Shown piece after piece: positions 44,967 through 54,644 of a stretch of 64,000 nucleotides of DNA (position 1 is its first letter; each line of letters starts with the position of its first letter). The position numbers were made by a program, and so were the translations under genes. Under the pieces are notes generated by a model. The model worked only from the letters and a program-made list of their open reading frames with translations. It ran no database searches and had not been told where the DNA came from. Origin of the DNA: Candidatus Methanohalarchaeum thermophilum (GTDB lineage: Archaea > Halobacteriota > Methanonatronarchaeia > Methanonatronarchaeales > Methanonatronarchaeaceae); the NCBI GenBank assembly GCA_001914405.1, contig MSDW01000001.1, positions 1,305,169 to 1,369,168 of the forward strand. Reading direction: 5' to 3'.

Positions 44967-45590
44967 ATGTCTACTTCATCTGAAGAATCTGAAATTTGGG
45001 AACCAAAAACCAAGTTAGGAAGACTTGTCGCCTCTGGTGAGATAAATTCCATGGAAAAGGCTCTAAACACGGGTCTACCACTAAAAGAGGTAGAAATAGT
45101 CGACCAATTACTCAGCCTAGATGACGAGGTACTAGATGTCAACATGGTTCAGAGAATGACTGATTCCGGTAGAAGAGTAAAATACAGAACCCAGGTAGTA
45201 GTCGGAAACAGAGGAGGTTTCGTTGGTATCGGACAAGCAAGAGACGAAGAAGTAGGACCCGCAATCAGAAAGGCAATAGAAAACGCCAAATTGAACATAA
45301 CTAAAGTAAGAAGAGGATGTGGTTCCTGGGAATGTGGATGTGGAGAAGAACACTCACTTCCACTTAAGATAACAGGCAGATCCGGAAGCGCAAGAGTCAC
45401 TGTGATACCAGCACCAAAAGGAATAGGACTAGCAGCAGGAGACAACGCAAAAAAAGTACTAGAACTAGCAGGGATCAGAGACGCTTGGTCGTTTACCAAG
45501 GGAGAAACTAGGACCACGATTAATTTCGGAGAAGCCACATTTAACGCACTAAAAAAGACTTCTGAAGTCAGATTCCCTAAGAGGAAATAA
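44967..45590 (+). CDS. rps5: 30S ribosomal protein S5
   Basis: 207 residues, uS5 (S2 of eukaryotes). [90 protein letters not shown], with [53 protein letters not shown]. Three Cys residues in CGSWECGCG are typical of the archaeal form. Confidence 0.97.
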   Translation: MSTSSEESEIWEPKTKLGRLVASGEINSMEKALNTGLPLKEVEIVDQLLSLDDEVLDVNMVQRMTDSGRRVKYRTQVVVGNRGGFVGIGQARDEEVGPAIRKAIENAKLNITKVRRGCGSWECGCGEEHSLPLKITGRSGSARVTVIPAPKGIGLAAGDNAKKVLELAGIRDAWSFTKGETRTTINFGEATFNALKKTSEVRFPKRK

Positions 45591-45591
45591 A

Positions 45592-46032
45592 ATGTACGCC
45601 GTAATCAGAATAAGAGGGACTATAGGAGTAAAAGAAGATATTAAAGACACAATGAAGCTACTGAATTTAGAAAAAACAAATCACTGCGTTCTACTAGAAG
45701 AAAAAAAGGAAAATGAAGGCATGCTACAGAAAGCAAAAGACTACTTGACTTGGGGAGAAGTAAACAAAAAAGGCCTAAAAACTTTGCTAAAAAGAGCAGA
45801 CCCCAATGAACAAGATTTAGATTCAATAAAAGAAGAATATGGTTCCTTAGAACAAATCTCAGAACAAATACTAGAAAATAACAAGACCTTACAGGATCTA
45901 GGACTAAAAAAGGTTATAAGACTTCATCCACCCCGAAAAGGATTCAAAAACAAAAAAAGAGACTACAAAGAAGGCGGAAGCCTAGGATATAGAGGAAAAG
46001 AAATAAACAAACTAATAAAAAGAATGAGGTGA
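45592..46032 (+). CDS. rpl30: 50S ribosomal protein L30
   Basis: 146 residues, uL30 archaeal/eukaryotic L7 type. YAVIRIRGTIGVKEDIKDTMKLLNLEKTNHCVLLEEKKENEGMLQKAKDYLTWGEV and VIRLHPPRKGFKNKKRDYKEGGSLGYRGKEINKLIKRM. One base separates it from S5. Confidence 0.95.
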   Translation: MYAVIRIRGTIGVKEDIKDTMKLLNLEKTNHCVLLEEKKENEGMLQKAKDYLTWGEVNKKGLKTLLKRADPNEQDLDSIKEEYGSLEQISEQILENNKTLQDLGLKKVIRLHPPRKGFKNKKRDYKEGGSLGYRGKEINKLIKRMR

Positions 46033-46037
46033 ACTAA

Positions 46038-46448
46038 ATGACTAAAAAAGGAAGAGGAACAAATACACATGGTGGAGGATCAGGAAAAGAAAACAGAGGA
46101 GCAGGACACAGAGGAGGCAGAGGAAAAGCCGGAGGCCAAAAACACGAAAAATACCCACAACAAAAATGGGGAAAACAAGGCTTCAAAAGACCACAAAAAC
46201 TAACAAAAGAAAAAGAAACCATAAACATAGGCGAAATAGACCAGATCGCAGAACATCTAGTTGAACAGGGAAAAGCAGAACAAAAAGACCAAGAGATAAA
46301 AATAGATGTAAAAGAACTAGGAGCAGAAAAAGTACTAGGAAGAGGAAAAGTCAAAAACCAACTTAAGGTAATAGCAGAAGACTTCTCAAACTCAGCCAAG
46401 GAAAAGATAAGAGAAGCTGGCGGCGAAGCGGAGGAAAAAAATGAGTGA
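46038..46448 (+). CDS. rpl15: 50S ribosomal protein L15
   Basis: 136 residues, uL15. The Gly-rich N-terminus (KKGRGTNTHGGGSGKENRGAGHRGGRGKAGGQKHEKYPQQKWGKQGFKRP) and the globular end (VLGRGKVKNQLKVIAEDFSNSAKEKIREAGG) match. Normally secY follows L15 in archaea; here the adenylate kinase gene overlaps the L15 stop by eight bases and secY is absent. Confidence 0.96.
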   Translation: MTKKGRGTNTHGGGSGKENRGAGHRGGRGKAGGQKHEKYPQQKWGKQGFKRPQKLTKEKETINIGEIDQIAEHLVEQGKAEQKDQEIKIDVKELGAEKVLGRGKVKNQLKVIAEDFSNSAKEKIREAGGEAEEKNE

Positions 46449-47016
46449 GGTCATAGTTCTAACAGGTTCACCAGGAGTAGGAAAGACAACGGTAACAGAC
46501 AAAGCACTCGAATCCACAGAAAAAACCTACCAAATGGTAAACTACGGAGACAAGATGCTTGAAGTAGCAAAAGACCAAGGACTAGTAGAAGACAGAGATC
46601 AAATGAGGAAACTAGAACCAAGCCAACAAAAGAACTTACAGAAAAAAGCAGGAGAAGAAATATCAAAAATGGCCGAAGAAAAACCAGTAATAGTTGACAC
46701 CCATAGCACAATAAAGACCCCAAGAGGATACCTACCAGGGATGCCTGAATGGGTTCTAAAGCCACTTAACCCAGATCTAATAATCGTAATAGAAGCAGAC
46801 CCACAAGAAATCATAAGTAGAAGAAAAAAAGACCAAGAAGAAAGAGAAAGAGATCTAGAAACAGAAGAAGACCTAGCAGAACACCAATCCATGAACAGAT
46901 CCGCAGCAATGGCATACTCAGTTTTCACAGGAGCAACCGTAAAAATAATACAAAACCACGATGGAAAACTCGAGGAGGCCGCACAAAAACTATCGAGGGT
47001 ATTTGATGAGGGATAA
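46441..47016 (+). CDS. adkA: Adenylate kinase, archaeal type
   Basis: 191 residues, archaeal AdkA, which is unrelated in detail to bacterial Adk. It interconverts AMP, ADP and ATP. P-loop LTGSPGVGKTTVTDKAL (residues 6-22), VNYGDKMLEVAKDQGLVEDRDQMRKL, VDTHSTIKTPRGYLPGMPEWVLKPLNPDLIIVIEADP and the C-terminal NHDGKLEEAA. Overlaps L15 and the next gene, so it is in the same transcript. Confidence 0.94.
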   Translation: MSEVIVLTGSPGVGKTTVTDKALESTEKTYQMVNYGDKMLEVAKDQGLVEDRDQMRKLEPSQQKNLQKKAGEEISKMAEEKPVIVDTHSTIKTPRGYLPGMPEWVLKPLNPDLIIVIEADPQEIISRRKKDQEERERDLETEEDLAEHQSMNRSAAMAYSVFTGATVKIIQNHDGKLEEAAQKLSRVFDEG

Positions 47017-47617
47017 ATTTAAGGATCTAATAGAAAAAATCCTGCTCTTTCTATCCATAGGATTAATGATTGCCATATTCCTAGATCCAACATTCTTCAG
47101 GACACTAGGAGAAATTGCACACACATATGTTCTATGGCCCGTATCATATCTACCGGTAGAATACGCTATACTTATAGTAGCAGCAATAACAGGTTTTTTG
47201 AGTACACTATCACAGAAATACGGAATGAACACAGAACAACAAAAAGAAAAACAAGCTAGAATGAAGGAAATAACAAACGAACTTAAAGAAGCAAAGATGT
47301 CGGGAAACGAAGAAAAAGTCGAAGAACTAAAAGAAGAAAGAGCCAAAATGACGCAAGAAATGATGGGAAACCTAACCCAACAATTTAAACCAATGGCATA
47401 CATCTTACTAGCCACAATTCCAATGTTCGCCTGGATAAGATTCATAACAGATCCAACTAGCCAAGTTTACCAAGCCACTGGACTAATAATACCGCTCTTA
47501 GGAGAGGTAAAATTCGATGCAAGGATACTAATAATTCCAGGATGGATCGTTTGGTACTTCATCTGCTCGATACCAATGAGCCAGATTTCGAGGAAAGCAC
47601 TAGATGTCGGGATATAA
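47006..47617 (+). CDS. Emc3/Get1/YidC-like membrane insertase (DUF106)
   Basis: About 203 residues from the ATG at 47006 (overlapping adkA by 11 bases). Membrane helices lie at about 11-30, 40-62, 130-150 and 180-195, with a charged coiled coil between helices 2 and 3 (EQQKEKQARMKEITNELKEAKMSGNEEKVEELKEERAKMTQEMMG). This is the DUF106 layout, archaeal homologues of Emc3 and YidC that insert membrane proteins. It belongs next to secY in most archaea, a natural companion. The stop is shared with the next start (TAATG). Confidence 0.9.
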   Translation: MRDKFKDLIEKILLFLSIGLMIAIFLDPTFFRTLGEIAHTYVLWPVSYLPVEYAILIVAAITGFLSTLSQKYGMNTEQQKEKQARMKEITNELKEAKMSGNEEKVEELKEERAKMTQEMMGNLTQQFKPMAYILLATIPMFAWIRFITDPTSQVYQATGLIIPLLGEVKFDARILIIPGWIVWYFICSIPMSQISRKALDVGI

Positions 47618-48144
47618 TGAGAATAGCAATAGGCGGTCCCGCAGGAGCAGGAACAAGCACAACATCCAAGATGCTAGCAGAAAAAACAAACCTCGATTAC
47701 ATCTGCGCTGGCGACATATTTAGGAAAAAAGCCAAAGAAAAAGACCTAACCCTCGCTGAATTCGGTGAACTAGCAGAAGAAAACCCCGAGATCGACAAAG
47801 AAATAGACAAAGAACAAAAAAGAATAGGAAAAGAAAGAGACGACATCATAATTGAAGGAAGGCTATCCGGATGGATGGTGGAAGACGCAGACATAAAAAT
47901 ATGGCTCAAAGCACCCATTGAGTTAAGAGCCAGAAGAATATCACAAAGAGAAGACATAACCCAAGAAGAAGCTCTAAAAAACATAGTATCTAGAGAAAGA
48001 TCCGAAAAACAGAGATATGAGAGCTATTACGACATAAATATTGAAGATCTTTCAATATATGACTTGGTTATAGAAACATCAAAATGGCCGAAGGAAGCAG
48101 TTGTTAACATAGCTGAAGAGGCCATAAATAGCTATAAGCCATAA
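47617..48144 (+). CDS. cmk: Cytidylate kinase
   Basis: 175 residues, archaeal CMP kinase, making CDP for nucleotide and lipid precursors. P-loop IAIGGPAGAGTSTTSKMLAEKTNLDYICAGDIFR, AEENPEIDKEIDKEQ, IIEGRLSGWM, IKIWLKAPIELRARRISQREDI and RYESYYDINIEDLSIYDLVIET. The ATG at 47617 is preferred to upstream in-frame starts because it begins with MRIAIGGPAGAG and overlaps the preceding stop. Confidence 0.94.
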   Translation: MRIAIGGPAGAGTSTTSKMLAEKTNLDYICAGDIFRKKAKEKDLTLAEFGELAEENPEIDKEIDKEQKRIGKERDDIIIEGRLSGWMVEDADIKIWLKAPIELRARRISQREDITQEEALKNIVSRERSEKQRYESYYDINIEDLSIYDLVIETSKWPKEAVVNIAEEAINSYKP

Positions 48145-48184
48145 ATTTTACATCACTTAAAAACAAATTCTCAACGATTTTGAA

Positions 48185-48285
48185 GCCGGGATGGCTGAGT
48201 GGAAAAGCGCATGCCTGGAGAGCCAGATAACCTATAAAGCATGTGGGGCTTTCGCCCCTCGAGGGTTCGAATCCCTCTCCCGGCG
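48185..48285 (+). tRNA. tRNA-Ser (anticodon GGA), with a probable 17-nt intron
   Basis: 101 nt. Acceptor GCCGGGA/TCCCGGC with discriminator G; D-arm GCT...AGC; anticodon stem CATGC (48210-48214) and GCATG (48239-48243); loop CTGGAGA with anticodon GGA; long variable arm GGGGCTTTCGCCCC; T-arm GAGGG-TTCGAAT-CCCTC. Seventeen bases (about 48221-48237) interrupt the loop at the canonical position 37/38 and must be spliced out for a normal cloverleaf of 84 nt. The bulge-helix-bulge site cannot be drawn with certainty; the intron edge may be off by one. Confidence 0.88.
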
Positions 48286-48318
48286 TTACAATTAAACTGA
48301 TTGAAATAAAGGGATAAG

Positions 48319-48801
48319 ATGTCAGAAGAAGTTAAACACATAGTGAGAATTAAAAACACTAACCTTGAAGGAAGCAAAAAAGTAGATCACGGTCTTACCG
48401 GAATAAAAGGAATAGGATTCCGGACGGCCCAAGCTATAGCAGAAATCAGCGGAGTAGACCAACAAAAAAGACTGGGAGAGTTATCGGAAGAAGAAGTAAA
48501 TAACCTAGAACAAGCAGTAGACGAACTACAAGAAGAAGCACCCGGATGGTTTCTAAACAGAACAAAAGATGTAGAAACCGGAGAAGACGAATATCTAACC
48601 GGATCGGATGTCGTAGTAATCAGAAAACAAGACATAGACAGAATGAAAAAAATCAGCTCCTACAAAGGAGTTAGACACAAAAGAGGACAAAAAGTCAGAG
48701 GACAAAAAACAAGATCAACTGGAAGAACCGACAGCACCGTAGGAGTAAAAAGAGCAGAACTCAAGAAAGCAGCAGAAGAAGAAAAAGAAGAGGAGGAATA
48801 A
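48319..48801 (+). CDS. rps13: 30S ribosomal protein S13
   Basis: 160 residues, uS13, contacts the P-site tRNA. VKHIVRIKNTNLEGSKKVDHGLTGIKGIGFRTAQAIAEISG (helix-hairpin-helix region), YKGVRHKRGQKVRGQKTRSTGRTDSTVGVKR. Acidic C-terminal end. First gene after tRNA-Ser, so it may start a second transcript of the block. Confidence 0.96.
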   Translation: MSEEVKHIVRIKNTNLEGSKKVDHGLTGIKGIGFRTAQAIAEISGVDQQKRLGELSEEEVNNLEQAVDELQEEAPGWFLNRTKDVETGEDEYLTGSDVVVIRKQDIDRMKKISSYKGVRHKRGQKVRGQKTRSTGRTDSTVGVKRAELKKAAEEEKEEEE

Positions 48802-48804
48802 AAA

Positions 48805-49344
48805 ATGCCAAGAGGATCAGGAAAGCAATACGAGACCCCACCACGCCCCTGGCAACAGGACAGAATGGAAAGTGAGTCACGATTAATAGAAAACTACGGC
48901 CTAAAAAACAAAAAAGAACTATGGAGAGCAGAAAGCAAACTAAGAAAATACAGAAGAGAAGCTAGAAATCTACTAGCAGAAATAGGAAGATCAGGAAAAA
49001 GGGCACAAAAAGCAGAAAAAGAAAAAGAAGAGTTCCTAACAAAACTAAAAAAATATGGCTTGGTTACTGAAGACGCAAGCCTAGACGATGTACTAGCCCT
49101 AGATACAAGAAGACTACTACAAAGAAGACTACAAACCCAAGTCCACAAAAAAGGACTAGCAACCTCAATAAAACAAGCAAGACAGTTCATAGTACATGGC
49201 CATATAGCAGTAGACGGAAAAAAAGTCACAATTCCAAGCTACAAGATTAAAAAAGACCAAGAACAAAAAATAGAATACTACACAAACTCACCCCTAAATA
49301 ACGAACAACACCCTGAAAAACCAGAGAAAGTAAAGGAGGAGTAA
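48805..49344 (+). CDS. rps4: 30S ribosomal protein S4
   Basis: 179 residues, uS4, a primary 16S binder. [55 protein letters not shown] and the S4 RNA-binding domain [44 protein letters not shown]. Three bases after S13. Confidence 0.97.
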   Translation: MPRGSGKQYETPPRPWQQDRMESESRLIENYGLKNKKELWRAESKLRKYRREARNLLAEIGRSGKRAQKAEKEKEEFLTKLKKYGLVTEDASLDDVLALDTRRLLQRRLQTQVHKKGLATSIKQARQFIVHGHIAVDGKKVTIPSYKIKKDQEQKIEYYTNSPLNNEQHPEKPEKVKEE

Positions 49345-49347
49345 AAA

Positions 49348-49737
<390 letters not shown>

Positions 49738-49742
49738 AAAAC

Positions 49743-50531
49743 ATGAAAACTGAAATAAGAGAAACCTCCTCCCAAAACACAGAATTCCTACTAAAAGAAG
49801 CAAACCAAGCAAAAGCAAACGCACTAAGAAGAACACTAATCTCAGAAGTCCCATCACTAGCAATAGAAGATGTAAAAGTCTACGAAAACAGCAGCGTACT
49901 ATTCGACGAAATACTAGCACTAAGACTAGGACTAATACCACTAAAAACAGAACTAAATGAATTCAAATTACCAGAAGAATGTCAATGCAATGGAGAAGGA
50001 TGCTCAGCATGCCAAACAACAATCAGCCTAGGCGGAGAAGGAGAAAACATCCTATACTCATCAGACCTACAAACAGGAGAAGGAATCGAAGTACCAATAA
50101 AAGACATACCAATCGTAAAACTAGTAGAAGGCCAAGAAGTAATATTAGAAGCAAAAGCACAATTAGGAACCGGAAAAAAACACTCAAAGTGGCAACCAGT
50201 AGTAGCATGCAGCTACAAAACCTATCCAATACAAGAAATATCAGAACAATGCAACCAATGCGGAGAATGCGTAGAAACATGCCCAAGAAATGTATACAAA
50301 ATAGAAGACAACGAACTAAAAACCCCAAACCAAGAAAAATGCATGCAATGCGAACAATGTGTAGAAGAATGTCCACAAAACGCAATAACAATAACCGACG
50401 ACAAGACAAAATACATATTCACATTTGAAACAGACCAATCACTAACACCAAAACAGATCCTACAACAAGGAACAAAACAAATAAAACAAAAACTCCAAGA
50501 ATTCAAACAAAAACTCAACCAACAAACATAA
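49743..50531 (+). CDS. rpo3: DNA-directed RNA polymerase subunit D (Rpo3) with two Fe-S motifs
   Basis: 262 residues. Assembly platform subunit (alpha-like, Rpb3/Rpb5 family) starting MKTEIRETSSQNTEFLLKEANQAKANALRRTLISEVPSLAIEDVKVYENSS. C80/82/87/90 (CQCNGEGCSAC) match the zinc site of Rpb3. The inserted ferredoxin-like domain carries two complete sets, C170/173/176/180 and C200/203/206/210, so two [4Fe-4S] clusters can be expected, as in Methanosarcina Rpo3; many archaea keep one or none. C-terminal dimerisation helix with TPKQILQQGTKQIKQKLQEF. Last gene of the block and very poor in G and T on the coding strand. Confidence 0.96.
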   Translation: MKTEIRETSSQNTEFLLKEANQAKANALRRTLISEVPSLAIEDVKVYENSSVLFDEILALRLGLIPLKTELNEFKLPEECQCNGEGCSACQTTISLGGEGENILYSSDLQTGEGIEVPIKDIPIVKLVEGQEVILEAKAQLGTGKKHSKWQPVVACSYKTYPIQEISEQCNQCGECVETCPRNVYKIEDNELKTPNQEKCMQCEQCVEECPQNAITITDDKTKYIFTFETDQSLTPKQILQQGTKQIKQKLQEFKQKLNQQT

Positions 50532-50698
50532 AAAACAAGAAAAAACAAATTCACCCACTACTTCTAAAAACCAAACAAAAAACCTCAACACCTAAAGACA
50601 AAAACCAAGACAAAAATAACCTAAAAAAACAAAATAAGAGAAATAAATAGATTTAGACTAACAAAAAATTACTTAAATGGGAGAAGCACTCCCAAGTA
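50532..50698. other. Trailer of the ribosomal block, extremely A/C-rich
   Basis: No gene. T and G are nearly absent on the plus strand (in 50581-50640 only 9 of 60 bases are G or T), continuing the composition of the 3' end of rpo3. Towards 50699 an AT-rich stretch may hold the TATA box of tRNA-Leu(GAG). Confidence 0.5.
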
Positions 50699-50783
50699 GC
50701 GGGGGTTACCGAGTCAGGCCAAAGGTGCAGCGTTGAGGGCGCTGTCCCGTAGGGGTCCGAGGGTTCAAATCCCTCCTCCCGCA
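50699..50783 (+). tRNA. tRNA-Leu (anticodon GAG)
   Basis: 85 nt. Acceptor GCGGGGG with CTCCCGC (one G-T pair), anticodon stem CAGCG/CGCTG and loop TTGAGGG (anticodon GAG), long variable arm TCCCGTAGGGGTCC, T-arm GAGGG-TTCAAAT-CCCTC. CCA not encoded. The sequence just after it resembles that after tRNA-Leu(TAA) at 16760. Confidence 0.95.
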
Positions 50784-50869
50784 TGAATCACTTTTAATTG
50801 GCTTTATCTACCTTTTATATATCAAAAAGTGGTCTAATTGTCTTTTCTAGGTTGGCTAAGGCCTTGGGC

Positions 50870-51160
50870 TTCTGCATCGAATAGGTTCTAGGGTAAGCTT
50901 GAAAACGTCTTTGATTAAATATAGTTTAGTGGTTTGAGTGGATTTGGCAAGGAGAGAACAGGGAGGAAACAAATTAGGTTAGTATCTAGCAATTTTTTGT
51001 GGCCTGTTCTGATCTTCTCTCTGGGAACAAATAATTCTCTGTGTTGATTTGGGTGTCCGTGGGATAAATCCGGATGTTTAAGGCAACTTCCTCTGGATAA
51101 GGAGCTACATGGAAAACCTTCTTTTCTCACGAACGGAACTGGGTAAGGTAAGAGAGGGCT
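50870..51160 (+). mobile_element. Decayed long-body family element
   Basis: ctgatcttctctctgggaac, aaataattctctg and cctctggataagg correspond to words in the bodies at 10690-11165 and 60215-60699. Ends with a degenerate right end (ggtaagagagggctttaca) just before the stop of the ZIP gene. No protein frame. Confidence 0.5.
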
Positions 51161-51919
51161 TTACAGGGTGAGACTGGCCATCATTATGAGCATTCCTAAG
51201 AAGAGGCCTATGTTTGATATGTGTTCGTTTCCGTATTCTTGGGAGATAGGTAAGAGTTCGTCGAAGCTTATGAATACCATTATTCCGGCAACTGTTGCAA
51301 GTATTATGTTTAGGATTTGTTTATTAAGGTAGGGTGCTAGTATGAGGTAGCTGGAGGCCGCTCCTATTGGTTCGGCTATACCTGAGAACATTGAGTATGT
51401 GAAAGCTTTTTTTTCGCTTCCTGTAGCATAATAGATAGGTACGGAGACTGCTATGCCTTCTGGAATATTGTGAATAGCTATTGCAATAGCAATAGGAAAT
51501 CCAAGTTCAAGTGATTCTAATGAGACAGTAAATACCGCTATGCCCTCTGGGAAATTGTGTAAAGTGAGACCTATAGCAACGAGAATCCCGGTATTTGCTA
51601 GTTTTTTATTAATAGATGATTCGTGGAATGAATCTAATTTTGCGTCTAAATGTGCATGAGGAATAAATATATCTAATAGAAAAAAGAATCCTACGCCACT
51701 AAAAAAAGCTATATTCGCTGTTAAAAAACCAATATATTGGATAGCATTACCAAGTAATTCAACGAAGGAAACATAAATCATTACACCAGCGGAAAAACCC
51801 ATTAAAAAAGAAAGATGGCTAAATCTAGGTTCCTTAATAAAATAACCTATAAGAGCACCTATTCCTGTGGATAATCCCGCGAGAACACTGAGCATAAAAC
51901 TAGTGACAGCAGGCTCCAA
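51161..51919 (-). CDS. zupT: ZIP family metal transporter (ZupT-like)
   Basis: 252 residues, eight membrane segments. Metal-site motifs are HNFPEG (about residues 121-126) and HNIPEG (about 149-154), as in ZupT/GufA. FLMGFSAGVMIYVSFVELL precedes them. It imports zinc or other divalent metals. The start is a TTG at 51919 with AGGTGAT eight bases upstream. The loop between helices 3 and 4 has a short His/Asp stretch (PHAHLDAKLDSFHES), the usual metal-gathering loop. Confidence 0.92.
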   Translation of the reverse strand: MEPAVTSFMLSVLAGLSTGIGALIGYFIKEPRFSHLSFLMGFSAGVMIYVSFVELLGNAIQYIGFLTANIAFFSGVGFFFLLDIFIPHAHLDAKLDSFHESSINKKLANTGILVAIGLTLHNFPEGIAVFTVSLESLELGFPIAIAIAIHNIPEGIAVSVPIYYATGSEKKAFTYSMFSGIAEPIGAASSYLILAPYLNKQILNIILATVAGIMVFISFDELLPISQEYGNEHISNIGLFLGMLIMMASLTL

Positions 51920-51966
51920 AACAAAATCACCTTTTTAAGGAAAAATATGATTGATTAAATTAAAAA

Positions 51967-52040
51967 CCTTTATCTTAGTGGTTGAGAAGACTCTCTTCCT
52001 AGTCTCTGATTTTGGATAGTAGGATGAGTAAACTGTAAAA
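51967..52040 (+). repeat. Left-end relic of a transposon-derived element
   Basis: tttatcttagtggttgagaag followed by a hairpin-like segment and ggatgagtaaactg, as at 19161. No right end is recognised before the RND gene at 52156. Confidence 0.45.
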
Positions 52041-52155
52041 CTTAGATAGTTCTGATAGTGATTAAGGTATAAATGGCAGTTTATTTGGCTTTTGTCTGTT
52101 TTATATCCATCAAAAAGTGAATTTAATGTGTTTGATAAACTGTACACCCGTCAAA

Positions 52156-54588
52156 CTAACATTTTGCCCATGCATGTAGTGTTAGGGGTAATACTGTGAT
52201 GGCGGCTAGATAGGAGTAAAAAGTGCTTAAAGCGGTTAGTAATCCGAATTGAGCTAGTATTGGTGAGGCTGCGAGGGTTGTACATAATGCACTGCCTGCT
52301 GTTGTTAATATGCTTGCTGTGACTCCGCCGCCTGTTCCTCCTAGAGTAATCAAGAGTGATTCGTGTACTTTTTCTTGTTTTTTGTATTCGTCAATGAATC
52401 TATGTGTTATGTGTACTGAGTAAGCTACTCCTAGGCCTACCGTTATTGCAAGTATAGTTGCAGTTAGAGCGTTGAAGGCGATTCCTAGTATTGGCATTGA
52501 TCCTACTAATAGGATAAGAGCTACTGTGATTGGTGCCATGTTTATTAATCCAAGGGACCAGTATCCTTCAAGTAATCCAAAGGTGATTGATAAAAAGATT
52601 GCAGTTAAGAAGAATGCCACTAAGAAACTTTTTATCGCTGATGCAGTTAGTGCTTCTGTTAGAGCTCTGAAAACTATTATGTCACCTGTTGCAGTGGAAT
52701 CAAATCTAAATCTTTCAGTAAAACTTTTTGCATCTACTGTTACTTCTTTGTCTGTTTTATCTGCTTTTACTTGGTAGTCTATTCTCATGGATCTCATGTC
52801 TTCAGTTATATATTCTAGTGCCTGGTTCCTATAGGTGGAATGAAGAAGTTCTTGATAAATTGTTTTAAGGTTTCTGTCTGGAACTCCGTTACCTGAAAGG
52901 TCATTTTTATCCAAAAGTTCGGCGAATTCTGGATCTTGTTGGGCATATTCGTGCATAATGTCTATAATGCTCTGGGATACTGTTCTACCATTTTTAGTGA
53001 CGAATGAGGTTGGTGGATCCTGTCCTCTTCGATATATTGATTCAAGTGAGTGGTCTTTCTTGAGATTGCCTTCGACGTAGATGGTCACGATCTCTGACTG
53101 TGTTGTTTCAAATGAATCTCGGATGTAATTGGCAGTAGCTGTGATTTCGTATTCTTGGGGAGCAAATCTATCTGGGATTATTTCAATCTGCCACGGAAGA
53201 TCATCGTATGGCAAAAAATCCTCATCTTCGAATTCGGATTTGACATTTGTAGCTGAGTAAAATGCTCCTGCGGTTATGATTAATATTATTGTTATTAGAA
53301 TCAGTGGTCGGCTGTTTGCTAATTTTTCGCTGAATCGTAGTATTTTGCCTAAAATGGATCCTTTTCCTCCTAGTGGAGTGAGGCTGAATTGGGGGATATT
53401 ATATTTTTTTCTGAGTTTATCTATATGAAACTTTAAGGTAGGTAAAAAGATACCAAACAATAAGAAAGTAAAAAACATTCCTATAGAAACTACTGCACCA
53501 AATTCTCTAATAGGCTCTAAATCTGCTGTTAAATTACTTGAAAACCCTATTATGTTTGTTACTGTAACTATAAAGAAAGCTATTAGTAATTGGCTATTGG
53601 AGATCCACATGCTTTTGGTGATTGGCTTGTTAGAGGTTCGTTCCTCCCTGTATCTATTAATTGCGTGAATTCCAAAGTCTATGCCTACTCCAAGAACTAG
53701 TACTGGAACTGCTATCATAACTAAGCTAAAAGGAATTCCAAAATATCCCATAAAACCAAAAGTCCAGATTAGAGCTAAGATCAATGACAATAAACCAAGT
53801 AAAAGATCGATTGGATCACGATAAGCTATAACGAGAAAAACAAAAACCAAGATAGTTACACTAGGAACTACAAGTGAAAGGGATTCAAAGATTGCAACAT
53901 CAAATTTAGCGTTCTTTAGGGCTGAACCATACACCCTAAACTCTCCATCCATAGTTGAGGTAATATCTCTGATCTTCTTTTGGATTCTTTCGAGATCAGT
54001 GCTATCTTCTTCAATTGAATGAGAGATAATCAACATAGTATCAGATGCTCTAGGTTGATTAGGGTTAAGGTCTTTACTTAGGATTCTTTGGGTCTCTGAC
54101 CTGGTTTCTATTAGTTCTTGGCCTGCTTTAAGAACCTCTAAATTGGTAGAAGATTTAATAACTTGGATCTGATCTGAAATATCGGTCGCCAGAGGATCGA
54201 TCATTCTGGCTACACCCGAAGCAACTCCAGTTACCTTGTCAACCCTAAGCGAAGGATCCTGTTGCACCTCTTTCTGTAACTCTAGTAATTTTAAAATAGA
54301 ACGCTTTGAAAAAATATTATCACTAGAATAAATAATTTCAGTAGTTGATTTATCAATTTTAAAGCTTTGTCCAAATTTATTATTAATATATTGCTGAGTA
54401 TCATGCTCTGGAACACTTTCAAAGAATCTTTCCGTTCCTGCATCTATACCAATCTTTGGTAAACCAGCGGCAAGGATCAATGTGACAACAAAAAACACCA
54501 ATAAAACCTTCTTCGAATGTTCGATAATCTGGTGATTAAGAGGATCCGTTAATTCATCAGGATCGATCGAAATTTTTTTACTAAACAT
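52156..54588 (-). CDS. RND/MMPL superfamily exporter
   Basis: About 810 residues with two repeated halves, each with one membrane helix, a large external domain, and a cluster of five helices. Helix 4-type motifs with the proton-relay pattern appear in both halves (VLVLGVGIDFGIHAINRYREE and LAITVGLGVAYSVHITHRFIDEY). Such exporters without a periplasmic partner move lipids, sterol-like or hydrophobic compounds, or surface polymers in archaea. The second ATG (54588) has the better distance to the GGAGGT at 54597-54602. The upstream gene encodes a large CARDB-type surface protein 51 bp away, suggesting one complex. Confidence 0.9.
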   Translation of the reverse strand: MFSKKISIDPDELTDPLNHQIIEHSKKVLLVFFVVTLILAAGLPKIGIDAGTERFFESVPEHDTQQYINNKFGQSFKIDKSTTEIIYSSDNIFSKRSILKLLELQKEVQQDPSLRVDKVTGVASGVARMIDPLATDISDQIQVIKSSTNLEVLKAGQELIETRSETQRILSKDLNPNQPRASDTMLIISHSIEEDSTDLERIQKKIRDITSTMDGEFRVYGSALKNAKFDVAIFESLSLVVPSVTILVFVFLVIAYRDPIDLLLGLLSLILALIWTFGFMGYFGIPFSLVMIAVPVLVLGVGIDFGIHAINRYREERTSNKPITKSMWISNSQLLIAFFIVTVTNIIGFSSNLTADLEPIREFGAVVSIGMFFTFLLFGIFLPTLKFHIDKLRKKYNIPQFSLTPLGGKGSILGKILRFSEKLANSRPLILITIILIITAGAFYSATNVKSEFEDEDFLPYDDLPWQIEIIPDRFAPQEYEITATANYIRDSFETTQSEIVTIYVEGNLKKDHSLESIYRRGQDPPTSFVTKNGRTVSQSIIDIMHEYAQQDPEFAELLDKNDLSGNGVPDRNLKTIYQELLHSTYRNQALEYITEDMRSMRIDYQVKADKTDKEVTVDAKSFTERFRFDSTATGDIIVFRALTEALTASAIKSFLVAFFLTAIFLSITFGLLEGYWSLGLINMAPITVALILLVGSMPILGIAFNALTATILAITVGLGVAYSVHITHRFIDEYKKQEKVHESLLITLGGTGGGVTASILTTAGSALCTTLAASPILAQFGLLTALSTFYSYLAAITVLPLTLHAWAKC

Positions 54589-54644
54589 TGTCATTGACCT
54601 CCTCCTCTGCCTAAAGACGGAGTTATTCGTGCGTTAGTTTTTTT

